Source of the DNA: Rhodanobacter sp.
GTDB lineage: Bacteria > Pseudomonadota > Gammaproteobacteria > Xanthomonadales > Rhodanobacteraceae
Length of the DNA: 32,356 bases
NCBI GenBank assembly: GCA_031274955.1
Contig: JAISPQ010000001.1
Coordinates: 1-32,356 of the forward strand
Direction: 5' to 3'
The notes beneath the pieces were generated by a model, which searched no databases, was not told the origin of the DNA, and was given only the letters and a program-made list of their open reading frames with translations. The position numbers and the translations under genes are program-made. Position 1 is the stretch's first letter. Every line of letters starts with the position of its first letter. Positions 1-9,500 of the stretch are shown here, piece after piece.

Positions 1-222
<222 letters not shown>

Positions 223-403
223 TATAACTCCAAGACGCTTTACCGGACGCAGAGTCCATTCCGCGAAGAGCAAAGTGCCCCACAGGGGTGCCTTCTTCAA
301 GGAAACGCAGCCTCAACGAGAGGTCTGACGACAACAAAACGCAATTGTTACGTCCCAAGTCCCCATGCCGAGTCCGCGCAGCTTGCGCGACTCGCTCCCG
401 TTC

Positions 404-518
404 CTTGGCGACATTAGCACTGTGGTCCCACCCGATCCCATCCCGAACTCGGAAGTGAAACGCAGTAGCGCCGATGGTAGTGTGGCTTAAGCCATGCAAG
501 AGTAGGTCATCGCCAAGG
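404..518 (+). rRNA. rrf: 5S ribosomal RNA
   Basis: CTTGGCGACATTAGCACTGTGGTCCCACCCGATCCCATCCCGAACTCGGAAGTGAAACGC...AGAGTAGGTCATCGCCAAGG. The terminal stem CTTGGCGA/TCGCCAAGG is complementary. Confidence 0.95.
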
Positions 519-528
519 GCTTCATCCC

Positions 529-563
529 AAACCCCCGCAGCATAGCTGTGGGGGTTTGTTTTT
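529..563 (+). terminator. Rho-independent terminator of the rRNA operon
   Basis: AAACCCCCGCAGCATAGCTGTGGGGGTTTGTTTTT: G/C-rich hairpin followed by a T-rich tract just after 5S. Confidence 0.85.
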
Positions 564-692
564 CCAGTGGGCCAATGACGGGCTGTTACAGCGGTTGGCG
601 CCCATTCGGAAACATACCGGCAACGCACGCGCGACAGTACCGATATACTCTTGCGTTAGACGCAGCGTCGCCGTGCTGGAGTATCAACAGGA

Positions 693-3600
693 ATGCCCAA
701 ACACGCGGTCAACCGACTCAACACGATCTATTCGGCGGCCCGTCATCTTGCACCGGCGTGGATATGTCTGGCACTTGCCGCGCTCATCGATCATCCGCTG
801 ACGCTGTTGCTGCTGTTGTTCGGCAATGCCTGGTCGATGACCGCCATTGCGCAGGCGATGGATACTGGCGACGACGCGGGTTTCATGCGCAGCCTGGAAT
901 GCCAAGGTATCCCCTATTTCATCCTGTTTGCCGGTTATACAGCGATCATTGCGGCCGTTCTGGCGCTTCCCGTGGGCGGGTTGGTGCGTGGGGGCTCGTT
1001 ATCGGCGGCGCTCCTGCTCTCGGCTGCGCTGGTGGGGGTGGTCTTTGCGACATGGTCGGTCTGGCCCCTGTTCACGCTGCCGTTTTTCCGCAACGATGCG
1101 CACCCGAATGATGCGCATCCGCAGGATGATTCGCCTGCTTACCGCTTGCTGCATGCATTGCGCTACTTGTTCGCGGCAACCCGCCACCTCGTGCGTGAGC
1201 GCGATCACTTCGTCAGTCATGGTTTTCCGACCGGACTGGTCATGCCGATACTCGCGGTCGGCGTGTTGATACTGGCCGGGTTTGATGGACTTCTTTCCGG
1301 CATGGCGCGCAGCATTGCGATCGTCGTGTACGCACTGATTGTTCCGCTGGCCGATGCGCTGCTCATTCATCACGGTGCACGCGCCGTGCGGCCGGATATC
1401 TCGCTGCCGCCGTTGCCTGCCGCGGAGCCATCGCCGTCACCAGCACTGGCCGAGCCGCAGAATTCGCCTATCGACATCGCGAATACGGACGTTGGTGCGA
1501 CGTTACTGGCCGCGGCGCGTTCCGCGCGGGTAACGCTCGCCTTGGCCATGCTCGAATGCGGGGCCGATCCGGATACCGTTCCGCCCGAAGGCCAGCGCGA
1601 CCAGCGCAGTGTGATGATGCTGGCGGCGACGCTGCCGGACTTGCGCTTGTTGCGTGCGCTTATTGCAGAGGGAGGCGATGTCAATCGCATTCACGGCGGC
1701 ATCACGCCGTTGATCGCGGCGACGCGCGATAGTTACGCAGGACGGCCCGAGGCCGTCACGACGCTGCTCGCCAATGGCGCCGACGCGCGCATCGCAGACG
1801 CGGCGGGCAATACCGCGCTTCATCATGCGGCGCGCTGTGCCGAGCCGACCATTGCCGCGCTTTTGCTGGATGCCGCGGTCGAGATCGATGCGGTCAACAA
1901 GGAAGGATTGACCGCGTTGGCCAGCGCCTGTGCCAATGCGAACTGGAGCATCGCGGCCTTCCTGCTCGAACATGGCGCGAAAGCCGATGTTGTGGGCACG
2001 CAGCCCGCGCTGGGTTTTGCGGCAGCGATTACCAGCGACGATCCGGCGGGCGTGAAATTGTTGCTCAAGCACCGCGCCGGCGTCGATGCACGCGCGCCGC
2101 TCGGCCGCACACCGTTGATGAATGCTGCGCTTGCGGGTCACGTGGGCATCGTGGAAACCTTGCTCGCGGCGGGCGCCCGTGTCGATCTTGCCGACACGAA
2201 CGGCACCACGGCCTTGATGGAAGCGGCCCGGTGCGGCGTGGCTGCGGTCGTTCACGCACTGGGCAAATACAAGGCACGGCCCGATCTTGTCGATACCAGC
2301 GCGCGCACCGCGCTGATCCTCGCCTGTCAGGCACGGCATGCGAGCGAGGATACCGTGCGCGCTTTGCTTGCGCTGGGCGCCGATCGCATGCATGTCGCAA
2401 TGCATGGCAAGCGTGCTGTGGATTATGCGGCCGCGGCCGGGCGTTGGCACATTGTGGCGTTGCTGGACCCTGGGTATCCGCTGCCGAGCACGTTTGCCGG
2501 TGGTGCGCCATCGATGCAGGCCGCGAGCGCGGATCATCTGCTGGATGCCTTGCGCTTCGGGCACTGGAATGTCGCTGCCGAATTCGTTGGTGTGTTGCAC
2601 GAATGGCCGATGGAAACGCTGGCCGATCTGTATTTGGACCTCGCCGCGCCGAAAAATTCCGCGCAGCGTGCCTGGCTGCTCAACCATGGCCTTTCCGGCG
2701 ATGGGGAGACGAGCGACGGTCGCCTCCTGACGGACGCTTTGCTCGCTGGTTTGCCGGATACGCAGGATGCGCTGCGCGATTGGATCGCGCGCGGTGCGGC
2801 ACCGGGTGGCGCAGGGCTGCTCGCACGCGTGCTTTGGATGGCGCCGGAAGGCGACGATGGCGCGGCAATCCGCCGTCTTGCGTATGAACTTTTTCAGCGC
2901 GGAGCGGACTGGTGCGGCAGTGCCGGTCAGCGCAGCGCACTGCATCTGGCGGCCGCTGCGGGCGACGTGGCGCTGGTGACCGAGCTGCTGGATCGCGGCG
3001 CTTATCCCGATGCGCGCGACGCACAAGGCCGCACGCCGCTGCATTTGGCGGTCCGGCACGCGGCGGAAATCGCCGTACCGTTGCTGCGCTTACTGATCCG
3101 CGCTGGTGCGAATCCCGAAATCGCGGCCATTACTGGCGAAACGCCGCTGGGTTTGGCCCTTGCGCGCAAGGAGAACGGCATTGCTCGTTGGCTGAACTGG
3201 CCGCTCTGGCATCTGCCGGGACGTCGATTGCGCGCATCGGATATGCCGGCCGCCGCGGTCGTCGGCGACATCGACGCGGTTGATCGCTTGCTGGAATTGG
3301 GTTTTTCGCTCGAAGCCGAGGATGCGCAAGGTGCGACCGCACTGATCCGTGCCGCCGGCTCGGGGCATGCTGCGCTCGTCGTGCGGCTGATCGAGGCCGG
3401 TGCGGACGTCGCGCACGTCACCCATTCGGGCATCCACGCGCTGGGCGTTGCCGTGAGTGCGAAGCGCGAAGCGATCGTACGCATTCTGCTCAGCAACGGC
3501 GTCGCGCCGGATCTGCGTTTGATCGGCGGGAGTACCGCGCTGATGATCGCCGTGGCACGTAGCCAGCAGCGCACCGCCGAAGCCCTGCTCGAAGCCGGCG

Positions 3601-4112
3601 CCGATGCCAACGCGAGTGACGAACGCGGCAATGTTCCTTTGCATGCAGCCGCGCAATACGCGTTCGACAGCGGCGACACCGCCGGTGCACGCGACCTGAT
3701 CGAACTTCTGCTGCGTGCCGGCGCGCGCATCGATGCCCGCAATCAAGCCGATCAAGATGCCTTGCTGATCCTGCTCGGCGCGCGCGCGCAGCCGGGTGTG
3801 CCCTGCGATGCCGAGCATCTGCTGCGCCTTGCACAGCTGCTGCTGCAACAGGGCGCCAAAGCCAATACCCAGGACCAGCGCGGCGTCAGCCCCTTGCATG
3901 CGTGCGCAATGCACGGATTGCTCGGTTGCACGCGGTTACTCAAGAGCAGCGGAGCCATGCCGGACCTGACCGACCATTTCGGGCGCACCGCCGCCGATGT
4001 GGCCGCACTGATCGGCTATACGGATGTCGCTGCGGAATTGGACGGCAGCACCGGCGTACCGCCACCGAGCACGCGCCAGACCCTACGTCGTCCGGTACCC
4101 ACGCCGAACTGA
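693..4112 (+). CDS. Large ankyrin-repeat protein with hydrophobic N-terminal segments
   Basis: 1139-aa ORF. Repeated A-x-x-GA-D-x-N/D...G-x-T-x-L-x-x-A-A patterns through most of its length; N-terminal region has several hydrophobic stretches. CTGGAG upstream of the ATG. Confidence 0.9.
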   Translation: MPKHAVNRLNTIYSAARHLAPAWICLALAALIDHPLTLLLLLFGNAWSMTAIAQAMDTGDDAGFMRSLECQGIPYFILFAGYTAIIAAVLALPVGGLVRGGSLSAALLLSAALVGVVFATWSVWPLFTLPFFRNDAHPNDAHPQDDSPAYRLLHALRYLFAATRHLVRERDHFVSHGFPTGLVMPILAVGVLILAGFDGLLSGMARSIAIVVYALIVPLADALLIHHGARAVRPDISLPPLPAAEPSPSPALAEPQNSPIDIANTDVGATLLAAARSARVTLALAMLECGADPDTVPPEGQRDQRSVMMLAATLPDLRLLRALIAEGGDVNRIHGGITPLIAATRDSYAGRPEAVTTLLANGADARIADAAGNTALHHAARCAEPTIAALLLDAAVEIDAVNKEGLTALASACANANWSIAAFLLEHGAKADVVGTQPALGFAAAITSDDPAGVKLLLKHRAGVDARAPLGRTPLMNAALAGHVGIVETLLAAGARVDLADTNGTTALMEAARCGVAAVVHALGKYKARPDLVDTSARTALILACQARHASEDTVRALLALGADRMHVAMHGKRAVDYAAAAGRWHIVALLDPGYPLPSTFAGGAPSMQAASADHLLDALRFGHWNVAAEFVGVLHEWPMETLADLYLDLAAPKNSAQRAWLLNHGLSGDGETSDGRLLTDALLAGLPDTQDALRDWIARGAAPGGAGLLARVLWMAPEGDDGAAIRRLAYELFQRGADWCGSAGQRSALHLAAAAGDVALVTELLDRGAYPDARDAQGRTPLHLAVRHAAEIAVPLLRLLIRAGANPEIAAITGETPLGLALARKENGIARWLNWPLWHLPGRRLRASDMPAAAVVGDIDAVDRLLELGFSLEAEDAQGATALIRAAGSGHAALVVRLIEAGADVAHVTHSGIHALGVAVSAKREAIVRILLSNGVAPDLRLIGGSTALMIAVARSQQRTAEALLEAGADANASDERGNVPLHAAAQYAFDSGDTAGARDLIELLLRAGARIDARNQADQDALLILLGARAQPGVPCDAEHLLRLAQLLLQQGAKANTQDQRGVSPLHACAMHGLLGCTRLLKSSGAMPDLTDHFGRTAADVAALIGYTDVAAELDGSTGVPPPSTRQTLRRPVPTPN

Positions 4113-4231
4113 CAGGTCGTTCGCGAATTTGGACAGGTTTTCGATAGGCCGCGTGATCGGCCATGCGGTGTCGCAGCCGGTGAGACCGACGTGTGGCAGG
4201 CTGCGGACTCCAAATTCAACGGAGTATTGCC

Positions 4232-4576
4232 ATGCGGGTCACCCCCATCGTTTCGTCCTCCACCGGTGCCTATTCGCGGAAGGGTCAACCGGCGCGAATC
4301 GCCACGCCGGCGACTGTATTTCTACACGCGTGGTTCGTTACCGGCTGCATCGTGCTGGCGCTCGTGCCTTGGGCGCGTGGCAGCACGGCGTTTGGCGCAA
4401 CGCTACCGTTTTGGCTGGTCGTCGCGCCGCTGATCGATCTGGCCTGGATCGGGCGCGCGCGCTGGATACGTGTGCTGCAAACATCGCGGCGCGAACGCCG
4501 CGTAGTGCATCGGCACAGCCTCAGCGGTGCGAACCCATGCGTTTGCGTTCCATGCGGCGCAGGAACTCGTCCATGA
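4232..4576 (+). CDS. Hypothetical small membrane protein
   Basis: MRVTPIVSSSTGAYSRKGQ...FLHAWFVTGCIVLALVPWARG...LPFWLVVAPLIDLAWIG; GGAG upstream of the ATG; hydrophobic segments. Its 3' end overlaps the convergent RimK-like gene. Confidence 0.5.
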   Translation: MRVTPIVSSSTGAYSRKGQPARIATPATVFLHAWFVTGCIVLALVPWARGSTAFGATLPFWLVVAPLIDLAWIGRARWIRVLQTSRRERRVVHRHSLSGANPCVCVPCGAGTRP

Positions 4577-6005
4577 TGCGCCGGTACAGGTCTCCGCCGA
4601 GGTAAGCATCTTCAACGCCGGCGTCGATCGACGGGTTATCGTTCACTTCGATCACCACGGTGCGCTGGCCAACCTGCTTGAGATCCACGCCGTAGAGCCC
4701 ATCGCCGATCGCCGCGGTCGCCTTCAGCGCGAGCTTGACGATGTCGGCCGGGGCATCGCGCACCGGCAGGGTTTCGAAACCGCCGGATTTGTCCGTGCCC
4801 TTGGCGCCGTGGTTGTAGATCTGCCAGTGCCCGCGCGACATGAAGTATTTGCACGCATACAGCGCCTCGCGATTGAGCACGCCGATACGCCAATCGAACT
4901 GCGTGAACAGGTATTCCTGCGCGAGCACCAGCGCGGTGTGCTGGAACAGAGTGTCCACGGCGGTCTTGAGTTCGGCGGCGTCTTCTACCTTGACGATACC
5001 GCGCGAGAACGAACCGTCCGGAATTTTCAGCACGAGCGGAAAGCCCAGCCGTTCGGGCAGTTCGGCGAGCTTCTTCGCATCTTCGCGATAGAGGATTTCG
5101 GTATGCGGCGTCGGCAGCTTGCGCAATTTCATCAGATCGTGCAGGTAGATCTTGTTGGTGCACTTGAGGATTGAACCTGGATCGTCGATGACGACCATAT
5201 CCTCTTTCTCGGCGCGATTGGCGAAACGGTAGGTGTGATTGTCCAGCGCGGTCGTCTCGCGGATGAACAGGCCGTCGTATTCGGCGAGCTTGGTGTAGTC
5301 GTTGCGGGTCAGCGCATCGACTTCGATACCCAGTTCGGCGCCGGCATCGACGAATGCCTTCAGCGCGCGCCTGTTCGACGGCGGCATCGTCTCGTTCGGA
5401 TCGGCCAGCATGGCCAGATCGAAACGGAATTTCTTGCGCGCGCGCGGCTTGCGCCAGAGTTTCTTGGAAAACTTGTCGAGCGCCTGCGCGAAGCCGTCCT
5501 CCTGCGCATCGGACAGCGTATGCAGGCCGGTCGGTTTGATCGCCGCGATCTGCCAAACGCGCTCGCGCTCGAACTCGATGCGCAGGATCGGGCACGGAAA
5601 CGTCTCGAATACCTGGCGCGCGAGATCTTCCAGCGCGGTATACGAAGTCTCGCCGAAATACAGCAGGATGCCGAAATCGGTGGTATCACGGCCGCCGGCC
5701 GGCAGAAAATTGCCGAGTTTGGCGTTGAGATCCTCGATATCCAGACCGTACAGCGAGCGGCGGCGCAGATCGTTGATCGTGCGTACCGATGGAATCACCT
5801 TGTGGCCGCGCGCCTCGGCGAGCAGCGACACGTAGTAGCCGGCGCCGAGGTATTTATAACTGCGGCACAGGTTGATGACCTGTGTGCGCTCGTCGTTGGC
5901 GCTGATCGGCTCCTTCAGATAATCCTGCGCGGTGACGACGTTATCGGACGGATAGTACGAGCCCCAGTCCGAGGCTTTTTCGACCACGATCAGAAGTCGG
6001 CTCAT
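4521..6005 (-). CDS. RimK-family ATP-grasp ligase with RLAN-like N-terminal domain
   Basis: 494 aa, MSRLLIVVEKASDWGSYYPSDNVVTAQDYL...; C-terminal ATP-grasp motifs (GFPLVLKIPDGSFSRGIVKV, LAQEYLFTQFDWRIGVLNRE, YGVDLKQVGQRTVVIEVNDNPSIDAGVED). Confidence 0.85.
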   Translation of the reverse strand: MSRLLIVVEKASDWGSYYPSDNVVTAQDYLKEPISANDERTQVINLCRSYKYLGAGYYVSLLAEARGHKVIPSVRTINDLRRRSLYGLDIEDLNAKLGNFLPAGGRDTTDFGILLYFGETSYTALEDLARQVFETFPCPILRIEFERERVWQIAAIKPTGLHTLSDAQEDGFAQALDKFSKKLWRKPRARKKFRFDLAMLADPNETMPPSNRRALKAFVDAGAELGIEVDALTRNDYTKLAEYDGLFIRETTALDNHTYRFANRAEKEDMVVIDDPGSILKCTNKIYLHDLMKLRKLPTPHTEILYREDAKKLAELPERLGFPLVLKIPDGSFSRGIVKVEDAAELKTAVDTLFQHTALVLAQEYLFTQFDWRIGVLNREALYACKYFMSRGHWQIYNHGAKGTDKSGGFETLPVRDAPADIVKLALKATAAIGDGLYGVDLKQVGQRTVVIEVNDNPSIDAGVEDAYLGGDLYRRIMDEFLRRMERKRMGSHR

Positions 6006-6210
6006 GCAGGGCGCTGGGCAAAAGTACCCGCACGATCGCGAACGAACGCGTGTTGGCGGATGGCAGGGAGGAAGGGTTCGGCGGTCTGCATGATGAGCGG
6101 CGCACAGTCTACACAGGCATGCTTGCGGTCGCTACGGCGAGCGCATAGGCTGCGTCGCGTATTAGACAGGTTCTTAGCGCCTGTTCCCTTCCCGAGAACC
6201 TATCCACAAC

Positions 6211-6696
6211 GTGAGCGAAATACATATCCGCCGTGCTGTGATCGGCGATGCCGCTGCGCTGGTCGAATTGGAGAACGCCACTTTCGCGGCCGATCGCATG
6301 TGCGCCCGCCAGTGGCGCCATCATTTGAAAAGCGCAAGCGCGCAGGTGTACGTCGCCACGCGCCGACTGCGCGTCGTCGGCGCCGCAGTCGTGTTTTTCC
6401 GCCGCTCCAGCCGTGTCGCGCGCCTGTATTCCATCGCCGTTGCCGTGTGCGAACGCGGATCGGGTATCGGCGAAAAACTGCTGCGCGCGGTTGAGCGGGC
6501 AGCACGGCGGCGCGGTAGCCGTGTGCTGCGGCTGGAAGTGCGCAACGACAACATCGGCGCACAGCGCCTGTACGAACGCCACGGATACCGGCACTTGGGC
6601 ATGCATCGCGCGTATTACGAGGACGGACACGACGCGCGGCGTTACGAGAAAGTGCTATTGCCGGACATGAATGGGGGGCGCCTCGAAAAAGCGTAG
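6211..6696 (+). CDS. GNAT family N-acetyltransferase
   Basis: 161 aa, GTG start; GNAT-like core (LYSIAVAVCERGSGIGEKLLRAVERAARRRGSRVLRLEVRNDNIGAQRLYERHGY). Confidence 0.85.
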   Translation: MSEIHIRRAVIGDAAALVELENATFAADRMCARQWRHHLKSASAQVYVATRRLRVVGAAVVFFRRSSRVARLYSIAVAVCERGSGIGEKLLRAVERAARRRGSRVLRLEVRNDNIGAQRLYERHGYRHLGMHRAYYEDGHDARRYEKVLLPDMNGGRLEKA

Positions 6697-6764
6697 CGAG
6701 CGAAGAGAATTTGCGCGACGCCGGCGCGCAACTTATCCAGCGCAGTAGGTTTTTCGAGGCGCCC
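6676..6764. repeat. 15-bp perfect inverted repeat (GGGCGCCTCGAAAAA / TTTTTCGAGGCGCCC), 59-nt spacer
   Basis: Arms at 6676-6690 and 6750-6764, compared by eye. The left arm overlaps the last GNAT codons. Confidence 0.85.
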
Positions 6765-6820
6765 GCTAAAGGTACACGTATGGCCGCTATACTTCGCCTC
6801 TACCACCACGGGACATCGCC

Positions 6821-6985
6821 ATGAGTTCGCGCCTGTTTCGCCCTATCGCCGTTCTCGCGCTCGTCGCGCTCGTCGCGCTCGTCGCCGCATGCGGCAACAA
6901 GGGGCCGTTGGTGAAGCCGCCGCCGCAACTTGCGAAGTCCACGACGCACAGTCCGGCGGCCATGCCGAACCCGAACAATCACTGA
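6821..6985 (+). CDS. lptM: LPS translocon maturation lipoprotein LptM (YifL-like)
   Basis: 54-aa ORF below the supplied track's size cutoff: MSSRLFRPIAVLALVALVALVAACGNKGPLVKPPPQLAKSTTHSPAAMPNPNNH. Lipobox V-A-A-C, CGNKGPL motif, immediately upstream of dapF as in enterics. Confidence 0.85.
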   Translation: MSSRLFRPIAVLALVALVALVAACGNKGPLVKPPPQLAKSTTHSPAAMPNPNNH

Positions 6986-6997
6986 CGACGCCACCCC

Positions 6998-7843
6998 GTG
7001 GGCCTGCGCTTCACCAAGATGCAAGGGCTGGGCAACGATTTCGTCGTGCTCGATTGCCGCACGCAGCCGTTCGCGCTGGATGCCGCGACGATCCGGCGCT
7101 TGGGCGATCGCCATTTTGGGATCGGTTTCGACCAACTGCTGAGCATCGAGCCGGCCCGCGATGCGTCGTGCGCATTCGCCTATGGCATCTGGAACGCCAA
7201 TGGCGAGCGCGTCGGTCAATGCGGCAACGGCCTGCGCTGCGTGGCGCGCTGGCTCGCGCGCGCCGGCGTTCTGGGCGAGGGCGTCGTGCGTTTGGAGAGC
7301 CCGTCCGGCGTGGTCGGCGTGGAGCTTCTCGCCGACGGACGCGTGCGCGTCGACATGGGCGAGCCGCGCTTTGATCCCGCCGCGATTCCGCTGCTTATCG
7401 ATGCCGGTGCCGGGGCTTGCGCACAAGACGTGTACAGCATCGATGTCGCTGGCCGCGAGACATCCATCGGGGCGGTCTCGATGGGCAATCCACACGCGGT
7501 CGTCGAAGTCGATGATGTTTTGATCGCCCCCGTCGATACGCTCGGCCCGCAGATCGAACACGCGAGCGCATTCCCCGAAGGCTGCAATGTCGGCTTCGCG
7601 CAGATCGTGTCGCGCGAGGCGATCCGGCTGCGTGTCTGGGAGCGCGGCGTGGGCGAAACGCTGGCCTGCGGTAGCGGCGCCTGCGCCGCGGTTGCGGTGC
7701 TGCGGCAACGCGCCAAACTCGATGCTCAAGTCCGCGTGAGGTTGCCCGGCGGCGAGCTAGCGATCCGCTGGGATGGGCCGGGACATACGCTGTGGATGGT
7801 GGGGCCGGGTACCTTTGTTTTCGAAGGCGAATGGAACGGATGA
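6998..7843 (+). CDS. dapF: Diaminopimelate epimerase
   Basis: 281 aa, GTG start. FTKMQGLGNDFVVLD, NGERVGQCGNGLRC and ERGVGETLACGSGACAA are DapF signature motifs. Confidence 0.97.
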   Translation: MGLRFTKMQGLGNDFVVLDCRTQPFALDAATIRRLGDRHFGIGFDQLLSIEPARDASCAFAYGIWNANGERVGQCGNGLRCVARWLARAGVLGEGVVRLESPSGVVGVELLADGRVRVDMGEPRFDPAAIPLLIDAGAGACAQDVYSIDVAGRETSIGAVSMGNPHAVVEVDDVLIAPVDTLGPQIEHASAFPEGCNVGFAQIVSREAIRLRVWERGVGETLACGSGACAAVAVLRQRAKLDAQVRVRLPGGELAIRWDGPGHTLWMVGPGTFVFEGEWNG

Positions 7844-8532
7844 ATGAGGATCTCATGAACGAACCTGGTATCGAGGAAGGTCTCACCGCGCTGGAAGTCG
7901 CCAGTTACTTGCGCCGCCATCCGGCATTTCTCAACGAATTTCCGGACTTGGCGATCGCCCTGGTATTGCCGCGCGAACAAGGGCAAACCGCGTCGCTGGC
8001 GAGCTATCAGCTCGAAGTGCTGCGCGACAAGAACCGCGAACTCACGCGCCGCCTGCGCGAGTTGATCGAAATCGCGCACGGGAACGAAACACTGATGGTG
8101 CGCGTGCATGCGCTGACCTTGGCGCTGATGCGCGCCGCAACGCTGCCGGAAACGGCAGTCGCCATCGCCGCCACGTTGACCGAGGATTTCAGCACCGAAT
8201 TCGTGCGCCTGGTGTTGTTCCGCACCGATCCGAACCTGCCCGTCACCGATTGGCTGATCGTCGAGCCGGTCGGCGCGAGCGCGTTTCCCGCGTTCGCGGA
8301 ATTCTTCAAGTGCGCCGAACCGCTGTGCGGCCGCTTGCAGCAGGAAAAACTCGAAACCCTGTTTGCCGGCAAGGCGACGCAGGTGCATTCCACGGCGCTA
8401 TTGCCGCTGGGCACGCTGGGCATGCTGGCGATCGGCAGCCACGATGCGAACCGCTTCCATCCGGGCATGGGCACCGTGTTCCTGAAGCTGATCGGCGATG
8501 CCGTGACGGCGGCGCTCGCGCGTTTCACATGA
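7840..8532 (+). CDS. DUF484 family protein
   Basis: EVASYLRRHPAFLNEFPDL ... GMLAIGSHDANRFHPGMGTVFLKLIGDAVTAALAR, between dapF and xerC. ATGA overlap with dapF; an alternative start is 7855. Confidence 0.85.
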   Translation: MNEDLMNEPGIEEGLTALEVASYLRRHPAFLNEFPDLAIALVLPREQGQTASLASYQLEVLRDKNRELTRRLRELIEIAHGNETLMVRVHALTLALMRAATLPETAVAIAATLTEDFSTEFVRLVLFRTDPNLPVTDWLIVEPVGASAFPAFAEFFKCAEPLCGRLQQEKLETLFAGKATQVHSTALLPLGTLGMLAIGSHDANRFHPGMGTVFLKLIGDAVTAALARFT

Positions 8533-9428
8533 ACGACCCGCTCGCCGGCGATGTCGATCGTTTCCTGATCTATCTGCGCGACGAGCGCCGTTACTCGCCG
8601 AGCACGGTTGAGCACTACGCGCTTGCACTGGCGCGTCTGGCGGATTTCGCCGAATCCGAGGCGTTGCAGCAGTGGCGCGATCTCAAACCCGCGCAGTTGC
8701 AGGCGCTGCTCGCCAGTGAACACAGCCAACGCCGCCATTCACCGGCGACCCTGCGCGCCACCGCATCGGCCTGGCGCAGCTTTTTCGGCTATCTCGCGCG
8801 CGAAGGGCGCGTGGCGAGCAATCCCGCGATCGGCTTGCGTTCGCCGAAGATGCGGCGAAAATTGCCCGAAGTGCTCGATGCGGACGAAATGGTGCAACTG
8901 GTCGAAGTTCCCGCCGGCGATGGCCAAGCCGTGCGTGATCGCGCCTTGCTGGAACTCATGTATTCCAGCGGCCTGCGCGTTTCCGAAGTGTGCGCCGTGC
9001 GTTGGCGCGATCTGGATACCAGCAATGGTCTGTTACGCGTGACCGGCAAGGGCTCCAAAACGCGCATTGTTCCGGTGGGTGCCAAGGCGCTCGCCGCGCT
9101 GGCCGCGCTGCGTGAACAGGACGCCTGCGGTGACGACGATCCACTGGTGCGCGGCGCCCGTGGCCGCCCGCTGACGCCCAACGGCGTGCGTGCGCGTTTG
9201 CGCCTCCGCGCGCAGACACAGGGGGTGTGGAAGCACGTATATCCGCATCTGCTGCGCCATTCCTGTGCCAGTCATCTGCTGGAATCCTCCGGCGACCTGC
9301 GTGCCGTGCAGGAACTGCTCGGCCACGCCGACATCGGTACCACGCAAATCTACACACATCTGGATTTTCAGCACCTGGCCAAGGTCTACGACGCTGCGCA
9401 TCCGCGTGCGCGGCGGGTGCGTGAATAG
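8529..9428 (+). CDS. xerC: Tyrosine recombinase XerC
   Basis: YSSGLRVSEVCAVRW, HLLRHSCASHLLESSGDLRAVQELLGHADIGTTQIYTHLDFQHLAKVYDAAHPRA; ATGA overlap with the DUF484 gene. Confidence 0.95.
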   Translation: MNDPLAGDVDRFLIYLRDERRYSPSTVEHYALALARLADFAESEALQQWRDLKPAQLQALLASEHSQRRHSPATLRATASAWRSFFGYLAREGRVASNPAIGLRSPKMRRKLPEVLDADEMVQLVEVPAGDGQAVRDRALLELMYSSGLRVSEVCAVRWRDLDTSNGLLRVTGKGSKTRIVPVGAKALAALAALREQDACGDDDPLVRGARGRPLTPNGVRARLRLRAQTQGVWKHVYPHLLRHSCASHLLESSGDLRAVQELLGHADIGTTQIYTHLDFQHLAKVYDAAHPRARRVRE

Positions 9429-9500
9429 CACGTACCAAGCAGGTTCTTGGATTCCCCGCACCCGGCCCCACCTTAAACTTTTTGCGAAGGATTCCCACTG

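Noticed and set aside
1503-3059. 518-aa minus-strand ORF opposite the ankyrin gene
   Set aside because: High-GC shadow ORF; composition (R, Q, H, A-rich) lacks domain signal, while the plus strand is clearly ankyrin.
5235-6494. 419-aa plus-strand ORF antisense to the RimK-like gene
   Set aside because: Antisense shadow of a well-supported CDS; arginine-rich with no recognisable fold.
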